Assembly: GCA_015484555.1 (NCBI GenBank)
Contig: WFMZ01000030.1
Coordinates: 18,547 to 82,546 of the forward strand
Source of the DNA: Hydrogenovibrio sp.
GTDB lineage: Bacteria; Pseudomonadota; Gammaproteobacteria; Thiomicrospirales; Thiomicrospiraceae
DNA: 64,000 nucleotides
Reading direction: 5' to 3'
Part shown: positions 8,593-17,999 of the stretch, one piece after another
Layout: every line of letters begins with the position of its first letter
Numbering within the stretch: the stretch's first letter is position 1
Made by a program: the position numbers and the translations under genes
Notes under the pieces: generated by a model
Databases searched by the model: none
Told to the model about the DNA's origin: nothing
The model's input: only the letters and a program-made list of their open reading frames with translations

Positions 8593-9390
8593 ATGACTTT
8601 GTTTAAATACCCCGAAGACAAAATTCCCGTGCTCATTATCTTAGCTTTCAGTGCTTTAGATTTCACTCTGTATTTTTTAACCGATAATGCCTGGTTACTA
8701 GCTGGCTACTGGCTATTAATGATAATTCCTAAAGGCGTTATTTCTGCATGGAACCACCACCACCAACATTGCCATGTATTTAAGCAAAAGCCATTAAATA
8801 GAATTTTAGAATTTTTCTACGCATTGCATACGGGTGTGACCACCAATTTATGGGTACTACACCATAATTTAGGCCACCACCGACACTTTTTAGATCAAGC
8901 GAAAGATGAAAGCCGATGGAAACGTAAGTCTGGCAAAAAAATGGGACGTTTAGAATATACTTTAAGCGTCACGCTGACAGCTTACTATCGTGGCTTTATA
9001 GTCGGCAATCAGTTTCCAAAACTACAAAAAGAATTTGTGGTGTATAGTTTAATTACCCTAGGGATTTTAATTGCTTTAACGATCTACAACCCAGTAGGCG
9101 CTTTATTTTTATTTATACTACCAATGATAATGAGCCTACTATTTACCTCTTCAGCAACCTATAACCACCATGTGGGTTTAGATACACAAGACCAGTTTGC
9201 AGGGTCATACAATGTCACAGCTACTTGGTACAACCTATTAACGGGTAACCTGGGTTACCATACTGCACATCACTTCAAACAAGGCGTGCATTGGGCAAAG
9301 TTACCCGAGTTACATGCAAAAATTGCCGATAAAATTCCAGAACATTGTTACACCAATTCGAAGTTTGATGTGCTTTCTAATAAGCTATAA
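8593..9390 (+). CDS. Membrane fatty acid desaturase family protein
   Basis: Integral membrane di-iron desaturase or hydroxylase of 265 residues. The three histidine boxes are HHHQHCH (about residue 56), HHNLGHHRH (about 91) and YHTAHHFKQG (about 218). Hydrophobic stretches lie at 12-45 and 145-190. Acyl-lipid desaturases of this superfamily insert double bonds in membrane acyl chains, but the boxes alone do not give substrate or regiospecificity; a hydroxylase or carotenoid ketolase is possible. It is convergent with the oleate hydratase gene, which acts on unsaturated fatty acids. Confidence 0.85.
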   Translation: MTLFKYPEDKIPVLIILAFSALDFTLYFLTDNAWLLAGYWLLMIIPKGVISAWNHHHQHCHVFKQKPLNRILEFFYALHTGVTTNLWVLHHNLGHHRHFLDQAKDESRWKRKSGKKMGRLEYTLSVTLTAYYRGFIVGNQFPKLQKEFVVYSLITLGILIALTIYNPVGALFLFILPMIMSLLFTSSATYNHHVGLDTQDQFAGSYNVTATWYNLLTGNLGYHTAHHFKQGVHWAKLPELHAKIADKIPEHCYTNSKFDVLSNKL

Positions 9391-9445
9391 AGTTATTATA
9401 AGGTGAAACTGCTATGCTTTAGCTTCACACTAGTTCTCCAAACCC

Positions 9446-9463
9446 TAAAACCGCCAGGGGTGG
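9446..9463 (+). repeat. Dispersed repeat, copy 2 (one or two changes)
   Basis: Reads CTAAAACCGCCAGGGGTGG from 9445, so the A/T part of the core is altered while CGCCAGGGGTGG is intact. It lies between the convergent desaturase and oleate hydratase genes, 7 bases past the hydratase stop codon. Confidence 0.8.
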
Positions 9464-9469
9464 TTCTCT

Positions 9470-11059
9470 CTACCGACCAATTGCCTTCAAAGCACCTAGT
9501 AAATATTTAGGGTTATGAGCGGAGTCATACATGGGCTGTACTTCTTTGTCCGACTCAAACAAGCCATAAACAGCCATCTGTGCTGTTCTTACCGAGTATT
9601 CTACGGTAAAAACACAATCTTTAGGCGCTTCAGCAAACTGCCCCAAAAATGCAAAGTTTGTCGACCCTTTTGGTAGAACATCTGGTCTATCGCCTAAAGT
9701 TCTGGGCATAAATAAACTATCTACAAATGGCATGGCAACCGGAATACAGTTAATCTTACCGGCTTTCGTAATCGGTTCCATAAGGTCTTGAATTTTTAAA
9801 TGGTAATATAGCTCTTCAAGCATTTCAGCACCTGTACACTCTGCCATCGTCTTATCGACATAATTTCCTTTTCTATCTGGGTACAACCCATAACCCCAGA
9901 AAATTTTGATATCTTTAGGTTGGTTTGGAAAATGGGGCTGTCGAGCAATGACGATAGACATCAACCAATTAGAATCGGTCATTGTGACCAAACCGCCCGT
10001 ACCATCAACGTTTCCTGAAAAGTTTTCCATATAATCATGAAAGGTAGAATCATGAAGCGTTGCGGTAAAGGAATACCACTTTTGCAAATCAATATTGTCA
10101 CAAAATGGGCTAGGGTTACCAAAAGCTTTATCTTTCTTAGCCAGTTTTTTCCACAGTTTCCAAGAGCCTGACTCGGTAATACCTTTTAGTTTAGCAGGCG
10201 TATTCCAATTACCGTTATCGGTACTATCAGTAATAGAGCCATTGGTTATAAAGACATAGCCATGTTCACCCAATATAATTTCTTCACCATTTTTTAGGTG
10301 TAGCACCGAAGCCTGCTTTTGATCTGCCGACAGGTTAAAGTCAATATCAATGACCTCTTTACCCATTTCAAACTGAACACCACGTTTTTCTAGGTAGGCT
10401 TTAATAGGTAAAACAACCGAATCATATTGGTTATATTTAGTTCGCATCACGCCCCCTAAACGATAAAGGCCATCGACTAGGTGAATGAAACGTTTCATAT
10501 AGCGACGCATTTCTGCCAAGCTGCTCCACTTTTGAAAAGCAAACATAGAGGTCCAAATATACCAAAAGTTGGTTTCAAAGAAGTCATGGTCAAACCAGTC
10601 TTCAATACGTTTGTTTCCTAAAGATTTCTCTGAAACAAACGTTAACTTTAAAAAGTCAGTTTGTTGCTTTAAAGATAAGCCATAGCTTGAAACATCTAGT
10701 TTTTTTCCGTCTTTTAACAGCCTAGCTTGTCCATTGGAGACAAACCGTTCATTAAATTCGAATGATTCATCTCTAACCGAAATGGCTTCATCTTCTAAAG
10801 AAGGAATATAAGACAGCAAATCCCAATAACATTCGTAGTGCATTTCATGCATTCTGCCACCACGCACCACATAGCCTTGCTCTTTGGTGCCTGCGCCATC
10901 TGTAGCACCGCCAGGGATACTATCTTTTTCTAAAATGTGAATGTTTTTGCCAGGGATGCCCGCATCTTTTTCCAAGTACACAGCACTGGCTAGGCCTGCA
11001 ATACCACTGCCTATAATGTAAATATGAGTTTCTTGTAAGTGTTTAGATTGAGAAGTCAT
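9470..11059 (-). CDS. ohyA: Oleate hydratase (MCRA family, FAD-binding)
   Basis: Adds water to the cis-9 double bond of oleate-type fatty acids to give 10-hydroxy acids, with FAD as structural cofactor. The N-terminal Rossmann motif is IIGSGIAGLASAVYL. The family segment GGRMHEMHYECYWDLL (about 80-95) corresponds to the signature around the catalytic Glu. The C-terminal part contains WGYGLYPDRKGNYV and the conserved FLGQFAE segment. At 529 residues it is slightly shorter than the typical 560-590. It stands alone, convergent with a desaturase gene. In other bacteria these enzymes detoxify unsaturated fatty acids; the role here is inferred. Phytoene desaturase-like enzymes are the alternative but fit less well. 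Confidence 0.9.
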   Translation of the reverse strand: MTSQSKHLQETHIYIIGSGIAGLASAVYLEKDAGIPGKNIHILEKDSIPGGATDGAGTKEQGYVVRGGRMHEMHYECYWDLLSYIPSLEDEAISVRDESFEFNERFVSNGQARLLKDGKKLDVSSYGLSLKQQTDFLKLTFVSEKSLGNKRIEDWFDHDFFETNFWYIWTSMFAFQKWSSLAEMRRYMKRFIHLVDGLYRLGGVMRTKYNQYDSVVLPIKAYLEKRGVQFEMGKEVIDIDFNLSADQKQASVLHLKNGEEIILGEHGYVFITNGSITDSTDNGNWNTPAKLKGITESGSWKLWKKLAKKDKAFGNPSPFCDNIDLQKWYSFTATLHDSTFHDYMENFSGNVDGTGGLVTMTDSNWLMSIVIARQPHFPNQPKDIKIFWGYGLYPDRKGNYVDKTMAECTGAEMLEELYYHLKIQDLMEPITKAGKINCIPVAMPFVDSLFMPRTLGDRPDVLPKGSTNFAFLGQFAEAPKDCVFTVEYSVRTAQMAVYGLFESDKEVQPMYDSAHNPKYLLGALKAIGR

Positions 11060-11159
11060 CGGGTGTTTCCTTTATTATCTATGGTCTATTCATAACCGTT
11101 TATATATTTACTATACTGAATTTTGTAATAAAGTTCCTGTCTTTAACTTTAACCAGATA

Positions 11160-11195
11160 CCACCCCTGGCTTTATGCCCTTTAGGGTAGATTTTT
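11160..11195 (-). repeat. Dispersed repeat, copy 3, split by 18 bases
   Basis: On the minus strand AAAAATC (11189-11195) and GCCAGGGGTGG (11160-11170) are present in order but separated by 18 bases (11171-11188) that contain the palindrome CCCTTTAGGG. Together the two parts make a complete core. It lies between yhdP and ohyA. Confidence 0.6.
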
Positions 11196-11244
11196 GGCTT
11201 TCGCACAGCTTAAGCTATCACAGCCAGCAGATAATCTAACGCTT

Positions 11245-14200
11245 TTACTCTTGATCTATCAAATCAGTTTTATCTTCAACGGTCTTGCCTTGTATCACAT
11301 CTAGTTTTAAACCTTTATCAATAATTTCAGGTTTTTGTAAGCTACCTTTTACTTCATATCGATAAGTGACCAGGTCTTCATTAATACTAGGAATGGCCTT
11401 TAAAAAGACATAGGCTGCTAACCCTGCAATAGGTGTCGCAATGCCTGTTAATAAAGCGAGAGCAGGCAAGGTACTGCCAATAACAGGGGTAATTTCTGCA
11501 TAAAGATTTAGTTTTTCTTTAACCAAGTTTATTTTACCAAAAATATTCGCATCTGCGGATGGCGCAGTGAGCTCTAGCTTGTCAATCGTAAATATCCCTC
11601 TAGAAAAGTTCCCATTGCCTTCAATTTTATTAAACACCATACCCGACTCTGGAACCTCTGAAGTCTTTAGCTGTAACCTCCTCGCTAAAGATTCAAAACT
11701 AAGCAAGCTTAGTATACGAGCAATACCTGGATCAGCATTTTCAATACTGCCTTCTTTTAAAGAGTAATTAATACCACCTTTTAATTTAAACTTAGAATAA
11801 CAACGCATTGGACCTGGCCAGGAAACTTGACTGTTGATTTTTAATTTATTCCCCTTTAAACCTTTATTGACACCAATAAATGCCAACACACTCTCTATAT
11901 TCTCAGACATAATAGCCGCTGCCAAATGACTTTTCTGGTTTTTTTTATTATAAAAATAAGTCCCTGTCAGCTTCCCTTTACCTGCTTTTAACTGCATGAC
12001 AAAGGACTTTACCATTAACTGCTTGTTAGAATCTTTTAGGTGAAAATCTAACTTGGAAAGAAAGCGTTTACCCACCTGTATATTTTCTCCTTTAAAGAAA
12101 ATTTCAGGTAATTCCATCACCTCTTTCGGGATATTACATTGGGTTGTTTTTTGTACCTTACTGGGCTGATTTGGCAAGGAACCCTTCTGGATTTCTGAAT
12201 GCTTATCTGATAAATCTGCAATATTTAATCTCGTCAGATTGACAGCATAACTATCTGATTTAGTGGCAATTAAGTCTACCTCTCGAGAAGTAAGCTTTAA
12301 AGCAACAACTGTTTTAGCTTGTTCTTTCACCTCACGCCAATGAACATCAAGGTTATGAAATTTTCGCCCTAACAAGGTCATTTCTCTAACGGAAAACTTA
12401 GAGGGTTTCCATCTTGTGGCTGGTTGCTTAAATGATTCTGATTTCGATTTTGTCCAGAGAGCCAGCCAACCATCAACGTCTAGTCGGTCTAAAGCTACAT
12501 CAATATAATAACCTTTTTGCAATTTGGGCACGTTAGGCTTAGACGTAGAAATAATGAGCTTAGTAGGATAACCATCTTTCCTATCCCCGCTAGCCAAACC
12601 ATACACCTTTCCAAACCCTGTGACAGCTAAATCCATTTTTTGACCGTTCAAGTTAAAATCAAGCGCCACTAAGCGATTCGGAAGTGTTTTAAAATTGTTA
12701 AGAGGGCTAGGAAGACGGCTAATTGCATGGGTTAAATCGGCTTGAGCAGTAATATGTATTTTACCCGAACCCGCTAAGGGTAAGCTTGCCACTGCCTGCC
12801 ACTTCTGTTTACCCGCAATAATATCATTGTCAGCCTTTGCTAACCCTGCCGCCTTAATAATTAGTACGCTCTTATGCGAGCTTAAATTAATAGCCGCATG
12901 CCCTGATTCAACCAGCCCTTGTAAGGCTCGTTTGGTTTTAACCTCTCGTTCGGTAAAATAAATATGGCCTTTGAGCTGCTCAGTTTTCACAAGCTTATAT
13001 AGCGTTAAATCTACCCCTTTTAAGGCCACATCACCAGCCACTTCAATTTCTTTGCCCGCATAGCCATTGATAGGAATCCATATTTTGTTCAAGTTAACGT
13101 TCAAATCTCCCGTTGCTAAAACATGATCTGCCACAAAATCTTCTACCCCTAAATACTTTAATAAGGGCGTTTTTGCCAAGTAAGTTAAGGCTTCTGTAGC
13201 ATCAGCTTGTGCCTGTCCTGCAATATTGACAGCGATATCATTTTTGTCTAAATTAGGAATAGTGACCAGAATATCCCTAGCTACCACGCCTCCTAAATTT
13301 GCTTTATCCGAGGTAATGGTCAAACCATAGGGCTTAAATGAAATACTCGCTTTAGGTGAAGTAATCGCTGGCCAATCCGGTTGAAACTTTAAGTTAAGAG
13401 CTTCAACATCAGCAGAGGCCACAAAAATACCTTCTCTATTGTTAAAGGGAAAATCAGCAGGCTTACCCGTAAACCTTACCTTTCCTTTTATACGCTCGCC
13501 TCCCACTAAGGCCATGTTTAGCCATGTAGATAGATCCTCTCCCATTAAACGATAAGGCAAATAACGTTTCACCACCGCCATATTATGAGCCTCTAAATCC
13601 AGCGATAAATCTAGCACGCCAGATTTTTTTAAAGATCCTTCCGCTTGAATCAACACCTCTCCCATCATTAACTTTGTTTTAGGGAGAATCCATTGACTCA
13701 TTTTTGAGTCAAAAACAAGATCTAACGCTCCTAGCGGTTGAAAATGGAAAGCCTTTTCATTAAAGATACGGCTGGTAATATATAGCCCTGTTGGCGCCTT
13801 CGCTTTAAAGCCTTGAGGCGTTAAGCGGACACTTAAGTTAGCGACTCTTAACCCAGGAAAATAATCACCCTGCAATAAATTTAACTTTGGAATACGAAAG
13901 CTTAATTGCTCTAGTGAAAGCTTTTTAAGATTAAAGTGCCCTTTTAAATCCTCGATAACAAGCTCTTTCAATCCATTGCCAATATTTTGAAAGTTAAAAG
14001 CATTGACGAATACCTTAAACAACGGATGAATGGCAACCAAATCAAACTGCTTTGCTTGAAGATAAAATTGATTATAGTTTTTAACCCTTAAATTAATTGA
14101 AGATATATTTTTAAGATAATTTCCATCAATATGAATTTTCTTTAAATCGAAATTCCACTCCGAATCCTTACCATAAATATTCTTTACCCCAGAGTTTAGT

Positions 14201-15054
14201 TGTAAGGTAAAACCAAGGCTTTGTGGTAAGGAGGGATTATTTTTAAGCCAAGTTAAATCTTGTGCACTAATCGCTATTTGTAAGTCTTCCAATCTATTTT
14301 TTGAAATCTGGAGTTTTAAGCTCCCCACTAAATTTCCCTCCGGCAGCTTGCGGGAGACCACCTTAGGTAATAACGTATATAGGCTTTGTAAAATAATCGG
14401 CTTAGTGGCCAAGAAATTGACTTCACCATCTGAAGGTAAATTCCAAACATTAGTCGAAAAATCTCCTAAATATTGAAAGCTACTACTTTCTTCATGGTCT
14501 ACTTGAAATTCAGAAACGCCAGCAAAAGTAAACTTTAACCCTATATAAGACCGAAACGTTTTAATACGGAACTTATATTGATGATCTCGTTTTACACTAA
14601 GCTCTATATTAGACAGCTTAACTGACTTCCATATTTTTTGAATAGGCCAATCCTGTGGCGCTAAAATAAGAGACTGGAAATCTAGGTTTTTAGAGGAGCT
14701 TGTTACCAATGGAAGTTGGTCAATGTGAACATTACTCGCTTCAAAATAGCTGCCGTATTTTAAATAAGGTAGCCAAGGTGCAAAAAAGTTTACATCAAAA
14801 GCAACTTTTTCGGCTTTAAGTTGAGTATCCTTATCTTTATATTGGAGATGATGAATTACAAAATGTCCGCCTAACCAAGTCTGATCTATCTCAATATCTT
14901 CAACTGAGACGGTAGCGTTGGAAATAGTTTCAACAAAACTTAAAAAGCCATTAGGGGAATATTGCACCCAAGAAATAGCCCCTCTCACAATTAACAGATA
15001 ACCTGAAAATACGATCAAGATAACAAGTGAAAGCTGATAAACCTTGTGCTTCAT
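11245..15054 (-). CDS. yhdP: YhdP family AsmA-like outer-membrane lipid transport protein
   Basis: Very large (1269 residues) envelope protein with one N-terminal transmembrane anchor (about residues 5-28) followed by a long beta-rich AsmA/DUF3971-like region. YhdP, TamB and YdbH of E. coli are bridge-like proteins that carry phospholipid to the outer membrane. The C-terminal AsmA-like part includes a hydrophobic stretch around residues 1200-1225. Its ATG shares one base with the rng stop codon (TAATG), so translation is coupled. Being third in maf-rng-yhdP is the classic gammaproteobacterial arrangement and supports the call, since beta-repeat proteins diverge quickly. Confidence 0.9.
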   Translation of the reverse strand: MKHKVYQLSLVILIVFSGYLLIVRGAISWVQYSPNGFLSFVETISNATVSVEDIEIDQTWLGGHFVIHHLQYKDKDTQLKAEKVAFDVNFFAPWLPYLKYGSYFEASNVHIDQLPLVTSSSKNLDFQSLILAPQDWPIQKIWKSVKLSNIELSVKRDHQYKFRIKTFRSYIGLKFTFAGVSEFQVDHEESSSFQYLGDFSTNVWNLPSDGEVNFLATKPIILQSLYTLLPKVVSRKLPEGNLVGSLKLQISKNRLEDLQIAISAQDLTWLKNNPSLPQSLGFTLQLNSGVKNIYGKDSEWNFDLKKIHIDGNYLKNISSINLRVKNYNQFYLQAKQFDLVAIHPLFKVFVNAFNFQNIGNGLKELVIEDLKGHFNLKKLSLEQLSFRIPKLNLLQGDYFPGLRVANLSVRLTPQGFKAKAPTGLYITSRIFNEKAFHFQPLGALDLVFDSKMSQWILPKTKLMMGEVLIQAEGSLKKSGVLDLSLDLEAHNMAVVKRYLPYRLMGEDLSTWLNMALVGGERIKGKVRFTGKPADFPFNNREGIFVASADVEALNLKFQPDWPAITSPKASISFKPYGLTITSDKANLGGVVARDILVTIPNLDKNDIAVNIAGQAQADATEALTYLAKTPLLKYLGVEDFVADHVLATGDLNVNLNKIWIPINGYAGKEIEVAGDVALKGVDLTLYKLVKTEQLKGHIYFTEREVKTKRALQGLVESGHAAINLSSHKSVLIIKAAGLAKADNDIIAGKQKWQAVASLPLAGSGKIHITAQADLTHAISRLPSPLNNFKTLPNRLVALDFNLNGQKMDLAVTGFGKVYGLASGDRKDGYPTKLIISTSKPNVPKLQKGYYIDVALDRLDVDGWLALWTKSKSESFKQPATRWKPSKFSVREMTLLGRKFHNLDVHWREVKEQAKTVVALKLTSREVDLIATKSDSYAVNLTRLNIADLSDKHSEIQKGSLPNQPSKVQKTTQCNIPKEVMELPEIFFKGENIQVGKRFLSKLDFHLKDSNKQLMVKSFVMQLKAGKGKLTGTYFYNKKNQKSHLAAAIMSENIESVLAFIGVNKGLKGNKLKINSQVSWPGPMRCYSKFKLKGGINYSLKEGSIENADPGIARILSLLSFESLARRLQLKTSEVPESGMVFNKIEGNGNFSRGIFTIDKLELTAPSADANIFGKINLVKEKLNLYAEITPVIGSTLPALALLTGIATPIAGLAAYVFLKAIPSINEDLVTYRYEVKGSLQKPEIIDKGLKLDVIQGKTVEDKTDLIDQE

Positions 15055-16541
15055 TAAGATATCACAACATCAAACTGCTCGACAAAATAGCCACTTTCTG
15101 CTTGAAAACGAATAGTTTTGTCTAAAAAAGTTTCTAGCTCCGCTACTCGTCCAGAGGCCTCATCTAAGATATAAGAGACAACCGTTTCTGAAGCAATCAC
15201 CCTATATTTCTTAGCTTCAAATTGCTTTGCCATACGAGTAATTTCTCTAAATACTTCAAAAGAAATAGTTTCTGCTGTTTTGACGCTACCACGTCCCTGG
15301 CAAACTACACAGGGTTCACATAAAATCTGTTCTAAGCTCTCTCGTGTACGTTTACGGGTCATTTCAACCAAACCTAAGCTAGAAATTTCGGTAATCGTGG
15401 TTCTTACCTTATCTTTGCTTAACGATTTTTTTAGCGAGCTATACACGGCTGCACGGTGTTCTTGGTCATCCATATCAATCAGATCCAGGATAATAATACC
15501 GCCCAAATTTCTTAAACGCAGTTGACGGGCAATGACTTGTGTTGCTTCCAGGTTAGTTCTAAAAATGGTCTCTTCTAAATTCTTATGTCCAACAAAACCA
15601 CCCGTATTCACATCAATGGTCGTCATGGCTTCCGTTTGGTCAATTACCAAATAACCACCCGACTTTAAATTAACTCGTTTTTTTAAGGCCTGCTGAATTT
15701 CTTCTTCTATATTGTATAAATCAAAAATGGGACGTTCGCCAACATAATGCACCAAGCGATCAGATAGTTCCATAACATAAGATTCTGAAAAGGCCTGCAT
15801 TTTTCTATAGGTTTCTTGAGAGTCTACCTGGATTTCATTCATTTTATCTACGGGGATATCGCGCAAAATCTGTAAATGTAAGGGTAAATCTTCATACAGT
15901 AATGCGAATTTTTTAACCTGTTTTTGCTTCTCATTAATCACCGCCCACAAACGCTCTAGGTAAAGAATATCCGCCCGAATCTCATGAAAACTAGCCGCTT
16001 CTGCAACAGTACGAACAATAAACCCTCCCGTTGAATTTTGCACTTCAGGAATACTCTTTACCAAGGCTCTTAAACGTTCTCGCTCTGCACCATCATCAAT
16101 ACGCTGAGAGACGCCCACCATTTTTTCTCTAGGCATATACACCAGTAAACGAGAAGGAATAGTGACATGCATAGTCAACCTAGCCCCTTTAGAGCTAAGC
16201 GGGTCTTTAACCACTTGCACCATCACCTTTTGACCTGCATACAAAAACTTGGTAATATCGTCACACTCTTCTTCCACCTCTTTACCAACGGCTTTAGAAC
16301 AAATATCAGAAACATGTAAAAAACCCGTTCGTTCCAGCCCAATATTAATAAAGGCCGCCTGCATACCAGGTAAAACTCTTTCTACTTTTCCTAGGTAAAT
16401 GTTGCCCACTAGACCACGCTTATTGGCACGTTCAATCCAAACTTCCTGCAATACCCCATTTTCAACCCAAGCCATACGTGTTTCCGAAGGCGTCATATTG
16501 ACTAGGATTTTTTCTTCATTAGTGGTTACTTTAGTGTTCAT
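15054..16541 (-). CDS. rng: Ribonuclease G
   Basis: Endoribonuclease that matures the 16S rRNA 5' end and degrades some mRNAs. An S1 RNA-binding domain is at about residues 35-125 (GNIYLGKVERVLPGMQAAFINIG). The RNase E/G catalytic core carries the metal-binding aspartates in TTIDVNTGGFVG and ILDLIDMDD. CEPCVVC is the Zn-link that joins subunits. At 495 residues it matches RNase G and lacks the long scaffold tail of RNase E. It overlaps maf by 11 bases upstream and yhdP by one base downstream. Confidence 0.96.
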   Translation of the reverse strand: MNTKVTTNEEKILVNMTPSETRMAWVENGVLQEVWIERANKRGLVGNIYLGKVERVLPGMQAAFINIGLERTGFLHVSDICSKAVGKEVEEECDDITKFLYAGQKVMVQVVKDPLSSKGARLTMHVTIPSRLLVYMPREKMVGVSQRIDDGAERERLRALVKSIPEVQNSTGGFIVRTVAEAASFHEIRADILYLERLWAVINEKQKQVKKFALLYEDLPLHLQILRDIPVDKMNEIQVDSQETYRKMQAFSESYVMELSDRLVHYVGERPIFDLYNIEEEIQQALKKRVNLKSGGYLVIDQTEAMTTIDVNTGGFVGHKNLEETIFRTNLEATQVIARQLRLRNLGGIIILDLIDMDDQEHRAAVYSSLKKSLSKDKVRTTITEISSLGLVEMTRKRTRESLEQILCEPCVVCQGRGSVKTAETISFEVFREITRMAKQFEAKKYRVIASETVVSYILDEASGRVAELETFLDKTIRFQAESGYFVEQFDVVIS

Positions 16542-17109
16542 AAAATCCTGCTTCGGTTAGTAATTGGTTTAGTTCAAATAAGGGTAATCCCATTACCGCA
16601 GAATAGCTACCCTCAATTGATTTAATAAAGCTCGCTGCCAAGCCTTGAATAGCATAGCCACCCGCCTTACCTTCAAACTCACCTGTATTTAAATAGGACT
16701 CTACTTGCTCCGTTAATAAGGGAGCAAAGGTTACTTCGGTAATACATTTTTCAGAATAGGTTGTCCCTTCATTTATCAAGGCAACAGCAGAAAGAACTTG
16801 ATGCGTTTTACCCGATAATTGAGATAGCATCTTGCTAGCTTCCATTCTATTTTTAGGCTTACCAAATACCTTTCCATCACAAACAATAATGGTATCCCCC
16901 CCCACCACATAAATACTCTCACCTTCCAAACGATTGTAACCCGCATGCGCTTTTTCGACCGCCATGCGAACTACAAATGAAACAGGGGGTTCATTAGGTA
17001 AAGCAGTTTCTTCAATCGACGCTGAAACAACACTAGGAGATAAGCCAAGTTGCTGCATTAAAGTTAAGCGACGGGGAGAGGAGGAAGCTAAATATATTTT
17101 TTTCGGCAT
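16531..17109 (-). CDS. maf: Maf family nucleoside triphosphate pyrophosphatase
   Basis: Hydrolyses dTTP, UTP or modified pyrimidine triphosphates to the monophosphate; Maf proteins are linked to septum control. Motifs are ASSSPRRLTLMQQLG at the N terminus, VVGGDTIIVCDGKVFGKP (metal-binding Asp) and the C-terminal GSYSAVMGLPLFEL. The 192-residue length is normal. It is the first gene of maf-rng-yhdP, matching the YhdE subtype, which prefers dTTP/UTP; the specificity is inferred from family and position. Confidence 0.94.
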   Translation of the reverse strand: MPKKIYLASSSPRRLTLMQQLGLSPSVVSASIEETALPNEPPVSFVVRMAVEKAHAGYNRLEGESIYVVGGDTIIVCDGKVFGKPKNRMEASKMLSQLSGKTHQVLSAVALINEGTTYSEKCITEVTFAPLLTEQVESYLNTGEFEGKAGGYAIQGLAASFIKSIEGSYSAVMGLPLFELNQLLTEAGFYEH

Positions 17110-17183
17110 AAGTACGACTTAATAGTAATTTCTGTTATTCTAACGGAAATAGAATGCAGACAGAAAAAAAGGCATGAGAAACC

Positions 17184-17582
17184 ATGGATATTATTGTGAC
17201 AGACCACTCGGTCGAAAACCTTGAGGCCAAATACGAAAATAAACACCTGTACACCACAAAAGACTATTCGCTTATGTGTGAAGAAACGGTGATACCTTGG
17301 TTACAAATTATCCCTAATCGTTCTTTAGCGGAAGACACAGAGTATGCTGCTTTTTTATACAAAGAAGCACATGACATAGCAAACAAACTGGTTAAAGAGG
17401 GCTTCCCGAAACACATTAACATTGCCAAAATCGGCAACAAGTTACCTTATTACCATATTCATATTGTCTTCAGAGAAGAGGGAGATGAGGCTTGGCCAGA
17501 ACCAGTTTGGTGCCCAAAAATTCTTTTAACAAATAAAAATCAGGCTGTTCTATTCAAGAATAGTTTTATAGAAACCTATTAA
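17184..17582 (+). CDS. HIT-like small protein
   Basis: A 132-residue protein with a histidine-triad-like segment LPYYHIHIVFREEGDEAWPEPVW. HIT proteins are nucleotide hydrolases or transferases with an H-x-H-x-H motif. Here H91 and H93 align with the second and third histidines, and Y89 takes the place of the first. The conserved DEAWPEPVW tail matches a proteobacterial HIT subgroup that I know only as uncharacterised. It is divergent from maf and probably monocistronic. The substrate is unknown. Confidence 0.7.
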   Translation: MDIIVTDHSVENLEAKYENKHLYTTKDYSLMCEETVIPWLQIIPNRSLAEDTEYAAFLYKEAHDIANKLVKEGFPKHINIAKIGNKLPYYHIHIVFREEGDEAWPEPVWCPKILLTNKNQAVLFKNSFIETY

Positions 17583-17632
17583 ACAGCCTCAGAACTTTTA
17601 GCATCATTTACTAAAAACTATCTAACTGATTG

Positions 17633-17977
17633 TCATATGGGTTCTGCGCTCAACTCCTTCATGCACTCAAGATCATTTGGGTATTGAACTTATACAAATA
17701 GCAAGGACAACAGGGAAGCTCATCATTGATAAAAACTTTATGGTGGCCGTTGTGAACAGGGAATGTTAATTTAAGCGGTGAAACATTAAATAATGCGAGA
17801 ACATGAGGTTTCGCTAGGGCTAATGCCAGATGTATAAACCCAAATTCTGGGCCAACAACAAAATTAGCTTTATCCATAATGGCCGCTGTTTGAGTTACTT
17901 GGTGAGTTTGTACCAAAACATCACTGAGTCCGGTTTCATTTGATTCATTTGATTCATTTGATTCATTTGATTCATTT
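17633..17977 (-). pseudogene. Decayed C-terminal fragment of a GT9 glycosyltransferase
   Basis: The frame from 17977 reads a (NES)n repeat and then TGLSDVLVQTHQVTQTAA, GPEFGFIHLALALAKP and PCYLY. This aligns with the last third of the intact GT9 gene at 20767-21846 (YSVTKTAAI, GPESGFVHLALGANKP, PCYLY). After PCYLY the frame is lost, and DLECMKELSAEP resumes in another frame, matching DLRCMKELGAD of the intact copy, then stops at 17633-17635. The N-terminal two thirds are missing and a TAA lies directly upstream of the repeat. The clear frameshift plus truncation make this a pseudogene. It marks past duplication or exchange in the LPS cluster. Confidence 0.8.
17937..17977 (-). repeat. 9-nt tandem repeat, about 4.5 copies
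   Basis: The unit CATTTGATT (plus strand) is repeated four times exactly at 17937-17972 and is followed by CATTT. In the minus-strand frame of the GT9 remnant it encodes Asn-Glu-Ser repeats. In-frame microsatellites of this sort arise by slippage. Confidence 0.9.
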
Positions 17978-17999
17978 TAAAAACCTTAACAAGGTCATT

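Noticed and set aside
17659-17916. 85-residue frame with TTG start as a separate gene
   Set aside because: It is the C-terminal part of a GT9 enzyme without the N-terminal domain and with a frameshift; treated as a pseudogene.
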